Part shown: positions 1 through 5,812 of the stretch, piece by piece
How positions within the stretch are numbered: the stretch's first letter is position 1
Layout: each line of letters starts with the position of its first letter
Assembly: GCA_020433835.1 (NCBI GenBank)
Contig: JAGRBY010000338.1
Span: 1 to 7,904 of the forward strand
Direction of reading: 5' to 3'
DNA from: Anaerolineae bacterium
GTDB taxonomy: Bacteria; Chloroflexota; Anaerolineae; 4572-78; J111
Length of the DNA stretch: 7,904 bases
Translations under genes and position numbers: made by a program
Notes under the pieces: generated by a model
The model's database searches: none
What the model saw: the letters and a program-made list of their open reading frames with translations, nothing else
Told to the model about the DNA's origin: nothing

Positions 1-141
1 TACTTCTTTACCGGAACGATGCTCTGATGTACGACACTTACCCCCTACACGGTGCAGCCCAAAATCGGCCATAACCGGCGCGTGATCGGAATTTCAAAAA
101 TTTTTTGCTTTCCTTCGCCTCAGCCTCAGCCTGCGCCTTTT
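1..141. other. Non-coding stretch downstream of the moxR gene
   Basis: This is the left edge, downstream of the last minus-strand gene. No convincing reading frame is seen on either strand. A frame on the plus strand is open from base 3 to a TAA at 72-74 and could be the tail of a convergent gene, but about 23 residues are too few to judge. There is a short CAGCCT-like triplication near 115-133 and an A5T6 run near 96-108. A weak stem (CCGG/TCGG, about 77-90) precedes the T run on the plus strand, too short to call a terminator. No DUF58 start, the usual next gene after a MoxR of this type, is visible here. Confidence 0.4.
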
Positions 142-1095
142 TTACTCAACCACCGGCACCGCAACTTGCTCAACAATCTTGGTAATAATGTCATCTGCCG
201 CCCGCTGTTTCAGCCACAACCCCGGCTCTAAAATAAGACGATGAACCAGCGCCGCCTGGGTAAAAGCCTTGACATCGTCCGGCAAAACGTAATCGCGCCC
301 GTCTAACGCGGCCCGAACGCGGGCTAAGGTCAGCAGGGCCAGCGATCCGCGCGGGCTGGCACCCACCAAAACCTGATGGGTGCGCCGCGTGGCGCTAACG
401 ATATCAACAATGTAGCGTTCGAGGTCGGGGTGCAAATAAATGGTCTCGATGGTCTCACGGACGGCCATCAGTTCGGCGGCGTTGGTGATTGGCTGCAAGG
501 TGATGGCTTCGCGCCCGCGCTGCTGCCGCCGCCGCAAAATTTCTTGCTCTTCTTCCGGCGCAGGGTAGCCGACCGACAGTTTCATCAAAAAACGGTCGAG
601 CTGCGCTTCGGGCAGCGGAAAAGTGCCTTCATATTCTATCGGATTTTGGGTGGCGATAACCAAAAAGGGCTGCGGCAGCGCCAGCGACTCGCCGTCGAGC
701 GTAACCTGCTGTTCCTGCATCGCTTCCAGCAGCGCCGACTGCGTTTTGGGTGAAGCGCGGTTGATTTCATCGGCCAGCACAATGTTGGCGAAAATGGGGC
801 CGGGCCGCAGCTCAAAACGATTGGTGGCGCGATTATAAATGTGGCTGCCGGTGACATCACCGGGCAACAGGTCAGGCGTAAACTGAATACGCTTGAAATT
901 TAGACCCAGAGCCGTGGCAAAGCTTTTGGCGATGAGCGTTTTAGCCAGACCGGGGTAATCTTCCAATAAAACGTGGCCGCCGGTTAAAATAGCCGCCATC
1001 ATTTTCTCTAAAACAGCCCGTTTACCGACAATCGCCCGTTCGACTTCGTCGATAACACGGCGGCCCAGCTCGGCGACGGGAGGCGGGGTGTTCAT
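142..1095 (-). CDS. MoxR family AAA+ ATPase (classical type)
   Basis: This is a cytoplasmic AAA+ ATPase of the MoxR family, which acts as a chaperone-like motor on partner proteins, often VWA or membrane proteins. Full length at 317 residues. Visible motifs: Walker A at about 45-53 (LEDYPGLAKT, with DY where many members have GV), the family motif QFTPDLLPGD at 71-80, Walker B VLADEIN at 107-112, sensor 1 ATQNP at 148-152, the EAQLDRF arginine segment at 163-169, and sensor 2 GASPRGS at 245-251. The C-terminal lid helices follow. The ATG start is supported by AGGAG at 1103-1107, 7 bases upstream. It is the last gene of a compact unit, 17 bases after the membrane protein gene. The partner is inferred to be the DUF4129 membrane complex encoded just upstream. 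Family assignment is very secure; the substrate is unknown. Confidence 0.95.
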   Translation of the reverse strand: MNTPPPVAELGRRVIDEVERAIVGKRAVLEKMMAAILTGGHVLLEDYPGLAKTLIAKSFATALGLNFKRIQFTPDLLPGDVTGSHIYNRATNRFELRPGPIFANIVLADEINRASPKTQSALLEAMQEQQVTLDGESLALPQPFLVIATQNPIEYEGTFPLPEAQLDRFLMKLSVGYPAPEEEQEILRRRQQRGREAITLQPITNAAELMAVRETIETIYLHPDLERYIVDIVSATRRTHQVLVGASPRGSLALLTLARVRAALDGRDYVLPDDVKAFTQAALVHRLILEPGLWLKQRAADDIITKIVEQVAVPVVE

Positions 1096-1113
1096 AGGGT
1101 TTCTCCTGTTGGG

Positions 1114-1716
1114 TTAGATAGTTGGCTGCGTTTCATCCAATCGCTCCAAGAATTTCACAACCTCCGCCGGGTCAAGGTCGAGAGGCGAGGTCGATGCGCG
1201 TTTTACAAACCGATTTTGGGCTGACGGCATCGATCCCAGCGGTTGCAGGCCCGCCGCGAAGTACCGTTGTAGCTCTGGCGGCACGTTAGCGCTATTTTGT
1301 TTGAACTGCTGCCGAATAACATCGTTTGCCTGGCCGGTGTGGTAAGCCAGCGCGTCGATGCTGACGTTTTGCAGATATTGAGCCAGTCGCCATTTGAAAT
1401 AATCGTCATGTTCGGCCTGCTCGATGAGTTTGGTCAAATTTTGCAAGCGACTGCTGCTGTCGCGGGCCGGTGGCGGTTGGGATCGCTTTTTTTGGCGGCG
1501 AGGCAGCAAACTTGCGCCCATAATCAGCAGCAGCAAGCCCATATAACAGCTCCACAGTGCGGTTTGCGGCACTGCCGCCAAAATTATCCGGCTAATCCAT
1601 AAAATGTAGAGCAAAGGGATAACAATCGCTTCGCGAATGAACGTTTGAAAGGTTGAGGTCAGCAGCAGCGCCGCCGACGCCGCAAAAAGCAGCAAAATGG
1701 TAATGCGCCGTCTCAT
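1114..1716 (-). CDS. Three-helix membrane protein of unknown function in the DUF4129/MoxR unit
   Basis: I do not recognise a named family. The 200-residue protein starts with MRRR and a hydrophobic helix (about 6-22, signal-like or an anchor), followed by a second hydrophobic stretch (31-48) and a third (54-72). A strongly basic cluster (RRQKKR, 73-78) then marks the probable cytoplasmic side by the positive-inside rule. Residues 80-200 are a soluble tail: a proline-rich linker, then a helical segment containing KLIEQAEHDDYFKWRLAQYL (about 96-115) and an acidic end with DLDPAEVVKFLERLDE. The ATG overlaps the TGA of the DUF4129 gene by 4 bases and no clear Shine-Dalgarno is seen, so translational coupling is likely. 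The moxR gene follows after 17 bases. Position suggests a subunit of the same envelope complex, with the tail a possible contact for the ATPase; that role is inference. Gene reality is well supported by coupling and by TM/basic-cluster architecture. Confidence 0.85.
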   Translation of the reverse strand: MRRRITILLLFAASAALLLTSTFQTFIREAIVIPLLYILWISRIILAAVPQTALWSCYMGLLLLIMGASLLPRRQKKRSQPPPARDSSSRLQNLTKLIEQAEHDDYFKWRLAQYLQNVSIDALAYHTGQANDVIRQQFKQNSANVPPELQRYFAAGLQPLGSMPSAQNRFVKRASTSPLDLDPAEVVKFLERLDETQPTI

Positions 1717-2531
1717 GCCGAGCGTCCGTAGGCCTGCACGATAGCCGATAAGCAGGCGGCTGCTTCTTGTTCTTCATTATATGTAGGGGCCTGGGCGCTG
1801 TAGCGAACGCGCTCAAAAAGGCGGGTCAAACGCTGAATATGGGCATCATCAAGGCCGCCGGCGGCCAGAAAAAGGGCGAATTCGCGCGGCGTCATCGCCT
1901 GGCGGCGGTCGAGACCCTGCTCTTGGCTGATAATCTGACTCATTTGGCGGTAGCAGCGCATAATGGTGTCTTTTAAGTCGGCTCCGGCCTGAATATCAAC
2001 CAACGTTTGCTCGGCCTCGCGCGTAAGCCGTTCGATGGGCGTTGGCGGCTTGGCTTTGAAGAAGCGCTGCCAGAAAAGCCAGACGATGACCAATAAGAGG
2101 GCTATTAAAGCGGTGCTGACCGCGCCGATCATCCATTGCGGCGGATTTACCACAAATTCCGGCGGCGCGGGCAGCACCTCCGGCGGTGTATCGTCTAATA
2201 AGCCGGCCACCGGCGGTGTTTGAGGCGGTTCTTCCGCTTTAGGCAGGGGCGGCATAAGCCGGATGATGCCGTGCAGCATTAAGGCGATAAGGGTATAACG
2301 GATGACCCGTTTGATGGTTTCTTTACGTACTTCCGGCGAAATGATAAAGGCGATGATAGAAATAATCAGCAAAGCCCACAATACGCCCGCCAGCAGATAC
2401 AAAAGGCTGCCCGGCAGCGTTAGGCCGGAAAAAGAGAGCTGGCCCCCCTGCCAGGCTTCAAGCAGTGCCGCTAACGGCAGCGCTTTACCCGGCAGCAGCT
2501 CAACCGAGGCCAAACTGCCGCCCAGCAGCAC
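1713..2531 (-). CDS. DUF4129 domain membrane protein
   Basis: A membrane protein ending in a DUF4129 domain, the C-terminal domain also found on bacterial transglutaminase-like membrane proteins and on stand-alone partners in MoxR/DUF58 clusters. Numbered from the GTG at 2531 (272 residues): hydrophobic helices at about 42-64, 78-93 and 134-154, a proline-rich loop between the last two (about 94-133), then the soluble DUF4129 region at about 183-268, recognisable from DLKDTIMRCYRQMSQII, the MTPREFALFL motif and a final helix after RYS. The coordinates use the first conventional start, but it has no ribosome binding site. The frame continues upstream with KKRLGALIGLAIAATVLLGG, a typical basic-then-hydrophobic N-terminal helix, back to an ATT at 2604-2606 with AAGAGGA upstream; the true protein is probably about 297 residues. 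It is the first gene of the three-gene unit, overlapping the next by 4 bases. Confidence 0.88.
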   Translation of the reverse strand: MLLGGSLASVELLPGKALPLAALLEAWQGGQLSFSGLTLPGSLLYLLAGVLWALLIISIIAFIISPEVRKETIKRVIRYTLIALMLHGIIRLMPPLPKAEEPPQTPPVAGLLDDTPPEVLPAPPEFVVNPPQWMIGAVSTALIALLLVIVWLFWQRFFKAKPPTPIERLTREAEQTLVDIQAGADLKDTIMRCYRQMSQIISQEQGLDRRQAMTPREFALFLAAGGLDDAHIQRLTRLFERVRYSAQAPTYNEEQEAAACLSAIVQAYGRSA

Positions 2532-2616
2532 CGTGGCGGCTATCGCCAGCCCGATCAGTGCGCCCAGCCGTTTTTTCTGTTGCGTGCTTGCGTTTGGTGT
2601 GGAAATGGGCCTACAT

Positions 2617-2623
2617 TCCTCTT
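2617..2623 (-). promoter_or_regulatory. Candidate ribosome binding site of the DUF4129 gene
   Basis: On the minus strand AAGAGGA lies 10 bases before an in-frame ATT (2604-2606). An ATG directly abuts it (2614-2616) but is followed at once by TAG and is out of frame, so it cannot start the protein. The site favours initiation at or near the ATT rather than at the GTG 75 bases further on, which has no such sequence. Confidence 0.4.
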
Positions 2624-2637
2624 TTTAGCGTGTGGCG

Positions 2638-2684
2638 ATGAAGAGATGAAGAGATAGGGAGATAAAGAGATTGGGGTTACTATA
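2638..2684 (+). repeat. Purine-rich low-complexity arm, left side of nested palindrome
   Basis: This stretch is nearly all purine plus T. It begins with two direct copies of GATGAAGA (2638-2645, 2646-2653), followed by degenerate GATAGGGA / GATAAAGA units and GAGATTGGGGT. The reverse complement of 2831-2882 is similar in sequence and order of units (GAAGGGAGATAA, GGAGACAGG, GAGATTAGGGT). The two stretches therefore form imperfect inverted arms around the 98-bp hairpin element. It is not coding. Confidence 0.6.
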
Positions 2685-2719
2685 GGCTCTGTTTTTATTG
2701 ACCTAAATGATGGCAGATC

Positions 2720-2817
2720 TGTCATTTTAAGCGACACAGAAGCGAGAAATTCCCTACAACGCTCAGTTACCATTGAAGTTGGGCGGGATTTCTCCTCGCC
2801 AGCGCGTCGAAATGACA
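2720..2817. repeat. 98-bp palindromic intergenic repeat, MITE- or REP-like, complete copy
   Basis: The element is bounded by perfect 8-base inverted ends, TGTCATTT (2720-2727) and AAATGACA (2810-2817). Internally, AGCGAGAAATTCCC (2741-2754) can pair imperfectly with GGGATTTCTCCTCGC (2785-2799), and CAAC (2757-2760) with GTTG (2778-2781), leaving a loop of about 17 bases. A second copy begins at 7822 with the same ends and blocks. It lies in the gap between the CoxE gene and the DUF4129 gene and has no coding capacity; minus-strand open frame through it is incidental. No transposase is nearby, so mobilisation would have to be in trans. I recognise the general type from intergenic repeats in Chloroflexota-like genomes but cannot name a family. 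Confidence 0.75.
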
Positions 2818-2830
2818 AAAAGTCCAACAT

Positions 2831-2882
2831 GTCAATATACCCTAATCTCCCTGTCTCCTTATCGCCTTATCTCCCTTCAACA
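2831..2882 (-). repeat. Purine-rich low-complexity arm, right side of nested palindrome
   Basis: On the minus strand this reads as GAAGGGAGATAAGGCGATAA, then GGAGACAGGGAGATTAGGGT. It is the inverted counterpart of the purine-rich arm at 2638-2684. Only about 14 bases separate it from the hairpin element on one side, and about 29 bases from the CoxE stop codon on the other. With the left arm and central element it makes a nested palindromic block of about 245 bp. It is a direct transcript extension of the CoxE gene, so the folded form could appear in that mRNA. Confidence 0.55.
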
Positions 2883-2911
2883 GTTCACGTTATGTGTGCA
2901 ACCCACCGTTT

Positions 2912-4144
2912 TTAGCCGGTAATGTGCTGGCGGCGGGTCGGTTTGTGCTCGCCCAGCTTTTGCAGCAGCCGGCCAAGCTGTTCTAAGCTGACAAGATTGT
3001 GTACCGGCAAAAAATCATCGATGTAGGGCAAGGCGGCTTGAATACCGCGCGTCAGCGGCTCGTAATTTTCTGAGCCGAGCAGCGGGTTGAGCCAAATGAG
3101 CCGCTGCGAACTCAATTGCAGCCGATTCATCTCGCGGCTCAATAAATCGATGTCGCCCCGGTCCCAACCGTCGCTAATTATTAGCACAATAGCGCCCTGG
3201 CCCAAAACGCGGCGGCCCCACGCGTAATTAAAGCTTTTGAGGGCATCGCCGATGCGCGTGCCGCCCGCCCAGTCGTGAACCGAGGCCGTGACCTGGTCTA
3301 ACGCCACGTCGATATCTTTTTCGCGCAAATGGCGGGTAATACGGGTTAAGCGGGTGCTAAAGACAAAGGCTTCAACGTTCTCCAGCCCGTTGCTTATCGA
3401 ATAAATAAATTTAAGCAGCACGCGCGAGTACCGTTCCATCGAGCCGCTAATATCGGCGATAACCACCAGCGGGCGGCGCTTAAGTTTGCGTTTGCGCCAG
3501 CTCAGTTGCAGCGGTTCGCCGCCGTAGCGTAAATTTTGGCGAAATGTGCGCCGCATGTCCAAATAGCGGCCGTGGGCGGCCCGTACTGTGCGCCGGGTGC
3601 GCCGCTGCTCTAAACGCCACTCCATTTGGCGCATCATATGCTTGATTTCGTCTAATTCGTCGGGCGTGAGCTGGTCGAAATCTTTGTGGCGCAGTAGTTC
3701 TTTGGCGCTGTAGGTGTAAATGGTATCGTCCAGTGATTCTTCCGCCTCAGGGAGAGAGTCGCTGTTATGGCTGCTTTTATGAAGCGGAACCGGCTCGGTT
3801 TTCTTTTTTTGCTGCGATTGCTGCCGAATAACGGTGCCCAGTTCCATCTCCAGCAGCTCTGTTGCGCCGCGAGCCTGCCAAAAGAGATCAAAGGCCTGAT
3901 CAAAGAGCGGCAAATGCTCAAATTGAGAAACCAAGATGGTGCGGGCCGTATTTTTGAAATCTTCGCGGCTGCGCAAGGTAATGTAGCGCAGGGCATCGAC
4001 CCAATCAAAAATTTGGGTGGGCGTTACCGGCACACCCAGCGCCCGCAGCAATCGACCAAACAAAACCATATTACGCAGCAGGTGGCCGTGCTGATCTGGG
4101 TTTAAAGGGTCTTGATTTTCTGGCACTCGGCCCTCATCATTCAT
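2912..4144 (-). CDS. coxE: VWA domain protein, CoxE family
   Basis: A cytoplasmic VWA protein of the CoxE type. CoxE works with the AAA+ ATPase CoxD in inserting the metal-sulfur part of the Mo-Cu active site of aerobic CO dehydrogenase; relatives occur in other clusters too. The 410 residues divide into a helical N-terminal part (about 20-105), a charged linker with KKK and HKSSHNSDS (about 108-140), a basic segment rich in RR (178-224), and the VWA domain (about 224-400). The MIDAS metal site is intact: DISGS at 231-235, the threonine of GGTRIGDAL at 294-302, and ISDGWDRGD at 323-331. The ATG at 4144 lies 23 bases after the CoxD stop and has no ribosome binding site; a GTG at 4124-4126 (codon 7) has GAGGG just before it and may be the real start. 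The family is secure; the gene symbol is used in the family sense, since no CO dehydrogenase gene is in view. Confidence 0.92.
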   Translation of the reverse strand: MNDEGRVPENQDPLNPDQHGHLLRNMVLFGRLLRALGVPVTPTQIFDWVDALRYITLRSREDFKNTARTILVSQFEHLPLFDQAFDLFWQARGATELLEMELGTVIRQQSQQKKKTEPVPLHKSSHNSDSLPEAEESLDDTIYTYSAKELLRHKDFDQLTPDELDEIKHMMRQMEWRLEQRRTRRTVRAAHGRYLDMRRTFRQNLRYGGEPLQLSWRKRKLKRRPLVVIADISGSMERYSRVLLKFIYSISNGLENVEAFVFSTRLTRITRHLREKDIDVALDQVTASVHDWAGGTRIGDALKSFNYAWGRRVLGQGAIVLIISDGWDRGDIDLLSREMNRLQLSSQRLIWLNPLLGSENYEPLTRGIQAALPYIDDFLPVHNLVSLEQLGRLLQKLGEHKPTRRQHITG

Positions 4145-4166
4145 AATTCATCATTCATACTTCATA
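4131..4166 (-). repeat. Short tandem ATGAATGATGA-type microrepeat at the coxD-coxE junction
   Basis: On the minus strand TATGAATGATGA occurs twice in close succession, preceded by a partial ATGAAGTATGA. The run fills the whole gap between the CoxD and CoxE genes and enters the first codons of the latter, giving several ATG triplets with nearby in-frame TGA stops. It makes the CoxE start ambiguous and could arise by slippage. Confidence 0.5.
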
Positions 4167-4167
4167 A

Positions 4168-5076
4168 TTATTGTTTATCAGCAATTTTACGCAGAATTTC
4201 GCGCACGCCCGCGCCTTGCACCTGCTGAATATCGTCTTGATACTTCAACAAAACGCCGAGCGTGTCGTTGATGACCTCATCACTTAAATCTTCGCGATCA
4301 AGGGCCACCAGCGCCGCAATCCAATCGAGCGTTTCGGCGACGCCCGGCAATTTGTACAAATCGGCGGCGCGTAACTCCTGCACAAAGGCCACAACAGCGC
4401 GGGCAAGCTGCTGCGGCGCTTCCGGCACTTTGGCCAGCACAATATTGTACTCTTTTTCAAAAGAAGGGTAGTCGATCCAGTGATACAGGCAGCGCCGCTT
4501 TAAGGCGTCGTGAATTTCGCGGGTGCGGTTTGAGGTGATAATGACCACCGGCGGTTGCTGGGCTTTTATGGTGCCCAATTCGGGAATGGTCACCTGAAAA
4601 TCGGATAAAATTTCCAGCAGAAAGGCTTCGAACTCTTCATCGGCCCGATCCAACTCATCGATCAGCAAAACCGGCTCGATGCCGTCGGGACGCTCGATGG
4701 CTTGCAGCAGCGGCCGTTTGAGCAGAAATTCCGGGCCAAAAATCTTCTTCAAGGCCGTTTCTTCGCTAACATTGCCGGCGGCTTCAAGCAAGCGAATTTC
4801 AAGCATCTGGCGGGCATAGTTCCACTCGTATACAGCCGTGTTTACGTCCAATCCTTCGTAACATTGCAACCGAATCAGCGATCGGCCGAGCATCGCGCTT
4901 AATACTTTGGCGATTTCCGTTTTGCCGACCCCGGCTTCACCTTCAAGAAAAAGCGGCTTGCCTAATTTTAGGGCTAAATAGATAGAGGTCGTTAAAGTGC
5001 GGTCGGCGACGTAATTTTGTCCGCGTAGCGCCGCCTGCACGTGATCAATGGAGGCGAAATTCTCTTTTAGATTCAC
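4168..5076 (-). CDS. coxD: MoxR-type AAA+ ATPase, CoxD family
   Basis: A cytoplasmic AAA+ ATPase of the CoxD branch of MoxR proteins, expected to use ATP hydrolysis to act with its VWA partner CoxE on a target enzyme; in CO oxidisers the target is the molybdenum-containing dehydrogenase. The 302-residue length is normal. Motifs: Walker A GEAGVGKT at 46-53, QCYEGLDVNTAVYEWNY at 71-87 (typical of this branch and unlike the classical MoxR in this window), Walker B LLIDELDR at 137-144, sensor 1 ITSNRTRE at 180-187, paired arginines at 194-195 in the finger position, then a C-terminal lid. The start is GTG (5074-5076) with GGAG at 5087-5090, a rather long 10-base spacing; no better start lies upstream. 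It is followed after 23 bases by CoxE, the standard pairing. It follows the MOSC gene by 95 bases, with a weak promoter candidate in that gap. Confidence 0.93.
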   Translation of the reverse strand: MNLKENFASIDHVQAALRGQNYVADRTLTTSIYLALKLGKPLFLEGEAGVGKTEIAKVLSAMLGRSLIRLQCYEGLDVNTAVYEWNYARQMLEIRLLEAAGNVSEETALKKIFGPEFLLKRPLLQAIERPDGIEPVLLIDELDRADEEFEAFLLEILSDFQVTIPELGTIKAQQPPVVIITSNRTREIHDALKRRCLYHWIDYPSFEKEYNIVLAKVPEAPQQLARAVVAFVQELRAADLYKLPGVAETLDWIAALVALDREDLSDEVINDTLGVLLKYQDDIQQVQGAGVREILRKIADKQ

Positions 5077-5115
5077 GGTAAGTTATCTCCGGGCCAGGTG
5101 AGTTTGGGGAATGGT

Positions 5116-5143
5116 GTTATACTTTTTTGGTGGCTATTTACAG
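5116..5143 (-). promoter_or_regulatory. Weak sigma-70-like promoter candidate before coxD
   Basis: On the minus strand TATAAC (5116-5121) matches the -10 consensus at five of six positions. CTGTAA (5138-5143), 16 bases upstream, is a poor -35 with three matches. The 95-base gap after the MOSC gene leaves room for separate transcription of coxD-coxE, but read-through from the MOSC promoter is equally possible. Confidence 0.25.
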
Positions 5144-5171
5144 CCTGATTTACCCTCAGTCGTCTTTCTAT

Positions 5172-5729
5172 TTATACCTTCTGCACGGTATCGCCCACGC
5201 GGATTTTTCCGGCTTGAACGACTTTGGCATTGATACCGCGCAGATGAAGTTCGCGTCCGATAGGCGAATTTACAAATTTCATAGCGTCGGCCCCAAAACG
5301 CTCGACAAATTTTTGGCAGCCGGTGTGGGGTTCGGCTGTCACTTCGATAATAGCCGAACCGATGGCTAAACGGGTTCCGGGCGGTAGGTTGGCTGCGCTT
5401 AAATCGAAATCGACAAACAATTGGTCGCCGGCTAGCTGCCAGCGGTCTTTATCTTGAGCCAGCAGCTCGATGACCCGCGTATTCATCACATTGAGCTGCA
5501 TTTCCGGGTGGGCCGAGCCGTCGGCGGTGCGTGAGCTGCCGCGCGTGCGCCAATTATCACCGACCAATCCTTCGGCACAATCAAGCTCGCCTTCATTTAA
5601 TACCTCACGCACGTTTGTTTCCGGGCGGCGTACAATCATATCTAACGTACCCGTTTCGGGCGGCGATTGGCGAATTTCATCTAATCCGGCTTGTAATTCT
5701 GCCATCGTGAGATGTTTTTCAGCAATCAT
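5172..5729 (-). CDS. MOSC domain-containing protein
   Basis: A soluble 185-residue protein that is essentially one MOSC domain, the fold shared with the C-terminal part of molybdenum cofactor sulfurases and with proteins such as YiiM; these bind or act on the molybdenum cofactor or transfer sulfur through a conserved cysteine. Evidence: R34-R35-P within MIVRRPE near the start, EGLVGDNW at about 53-60, the segment LFVDFDLSAANLPPGTRLAIG at 104-124, and the key cysteine in EPHTGCQKFVERFG (Cys138). The end, RGINAKVVQAGKIRVGDTV, is the usual MOSC closing strand. ATG start with AAAAGGAG 7 bases upstream. It has a strong promoter candidate of its own in the short gap after the permease gene. Adjacent CoxD/CoxE genes would fit a role around a molybdoenzyme, but members acting in xenobiotic N-hydroxyl reduction are also known, so substrate is open. 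Confidence 0.92.
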   Translation of the reverse strand: MIAEKHLTMAELQAGLDEIRQSPPETGTLDMIVRRPETNVREVLNEGELDCAEGLVGDNWRTRGSSRTADGSAHPEMQLNVMNTRVIELLAQDKDRWQLAGDQLFVDFDLSAANLPPGTRLAIGSAIIEVTAEPHTGCQKFVERFGADAMKFVNSPIGRELHLRGINAKVVQAGKIRVGDTVQKV

Positions 5730-5785
5730 AAAATTTCTCCTTTTTACTTACAATAAATCAACACAGCATCCCCCATGATACCAAG

Positions 5786-5812
5786 ATTATAGCATCATTC
5801 CCTGCCGGTCAA
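5786..5812 (-). promoter_or_regulatory. Promoter candidate for the MOSC gene, overlapping the permease stop codon
   Basis: On the minus strand there is a perfect -10, TATAAT (5786-5791), with the extended TG motif (TGC at 5792-5794). A -35-like TTGACC (5807-5812, five of six consensus bases) is 15 bases upstream, which is short, but an extended -10 can tolerate that. The -35 overlaps the TGA stop (5809-5811) of the permease gene. The start site would fall about 50 bases before the MOSC ATG. Confidence 0.55.

Noticed and set aside
3..74. Possible tail of a convergent plus-strand gene
   Set aside because: Only about 23 codons are visible and no motif can be recognised; other frames are open over a similar length.
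376..753. 125-codon plus-strand open frame
   Set aside because: It is fully antisense to the well-supported MoxR gene and its product is low-complexity without motifs.
2555..2830. Open frame of 91 codons on the minus strand across the repeat region
   Set aside because: It runs through the palindromic element and low-complexity arm, has no family features and overlaps the DUF4129 N-terminal frame; the sequence is better explained as repeats.
2638..2882. CRISPR array
   Set aside because: The repeated units are short, degenerate and inverted rather than direct, with no regular spacers and no cas genes.
2912..2930. Hairpin at the CoxE stop codon as a terminator
   Set aside because: The ACCG/CGGT stem around the stop has four pairs and no U-rich tail.
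5132..5145. Small hairpin GGCT/AGCC between the MOSC and coxD genes as a terminator
   Set aside because: Only a four-base-pair stem and no following T run on the minus strand.
5470..5778. 102-codon plus-strand open frame
   Set aside because: Antisense to the MOSC gene, no domain features; a by-product of codon bias on the other strand.
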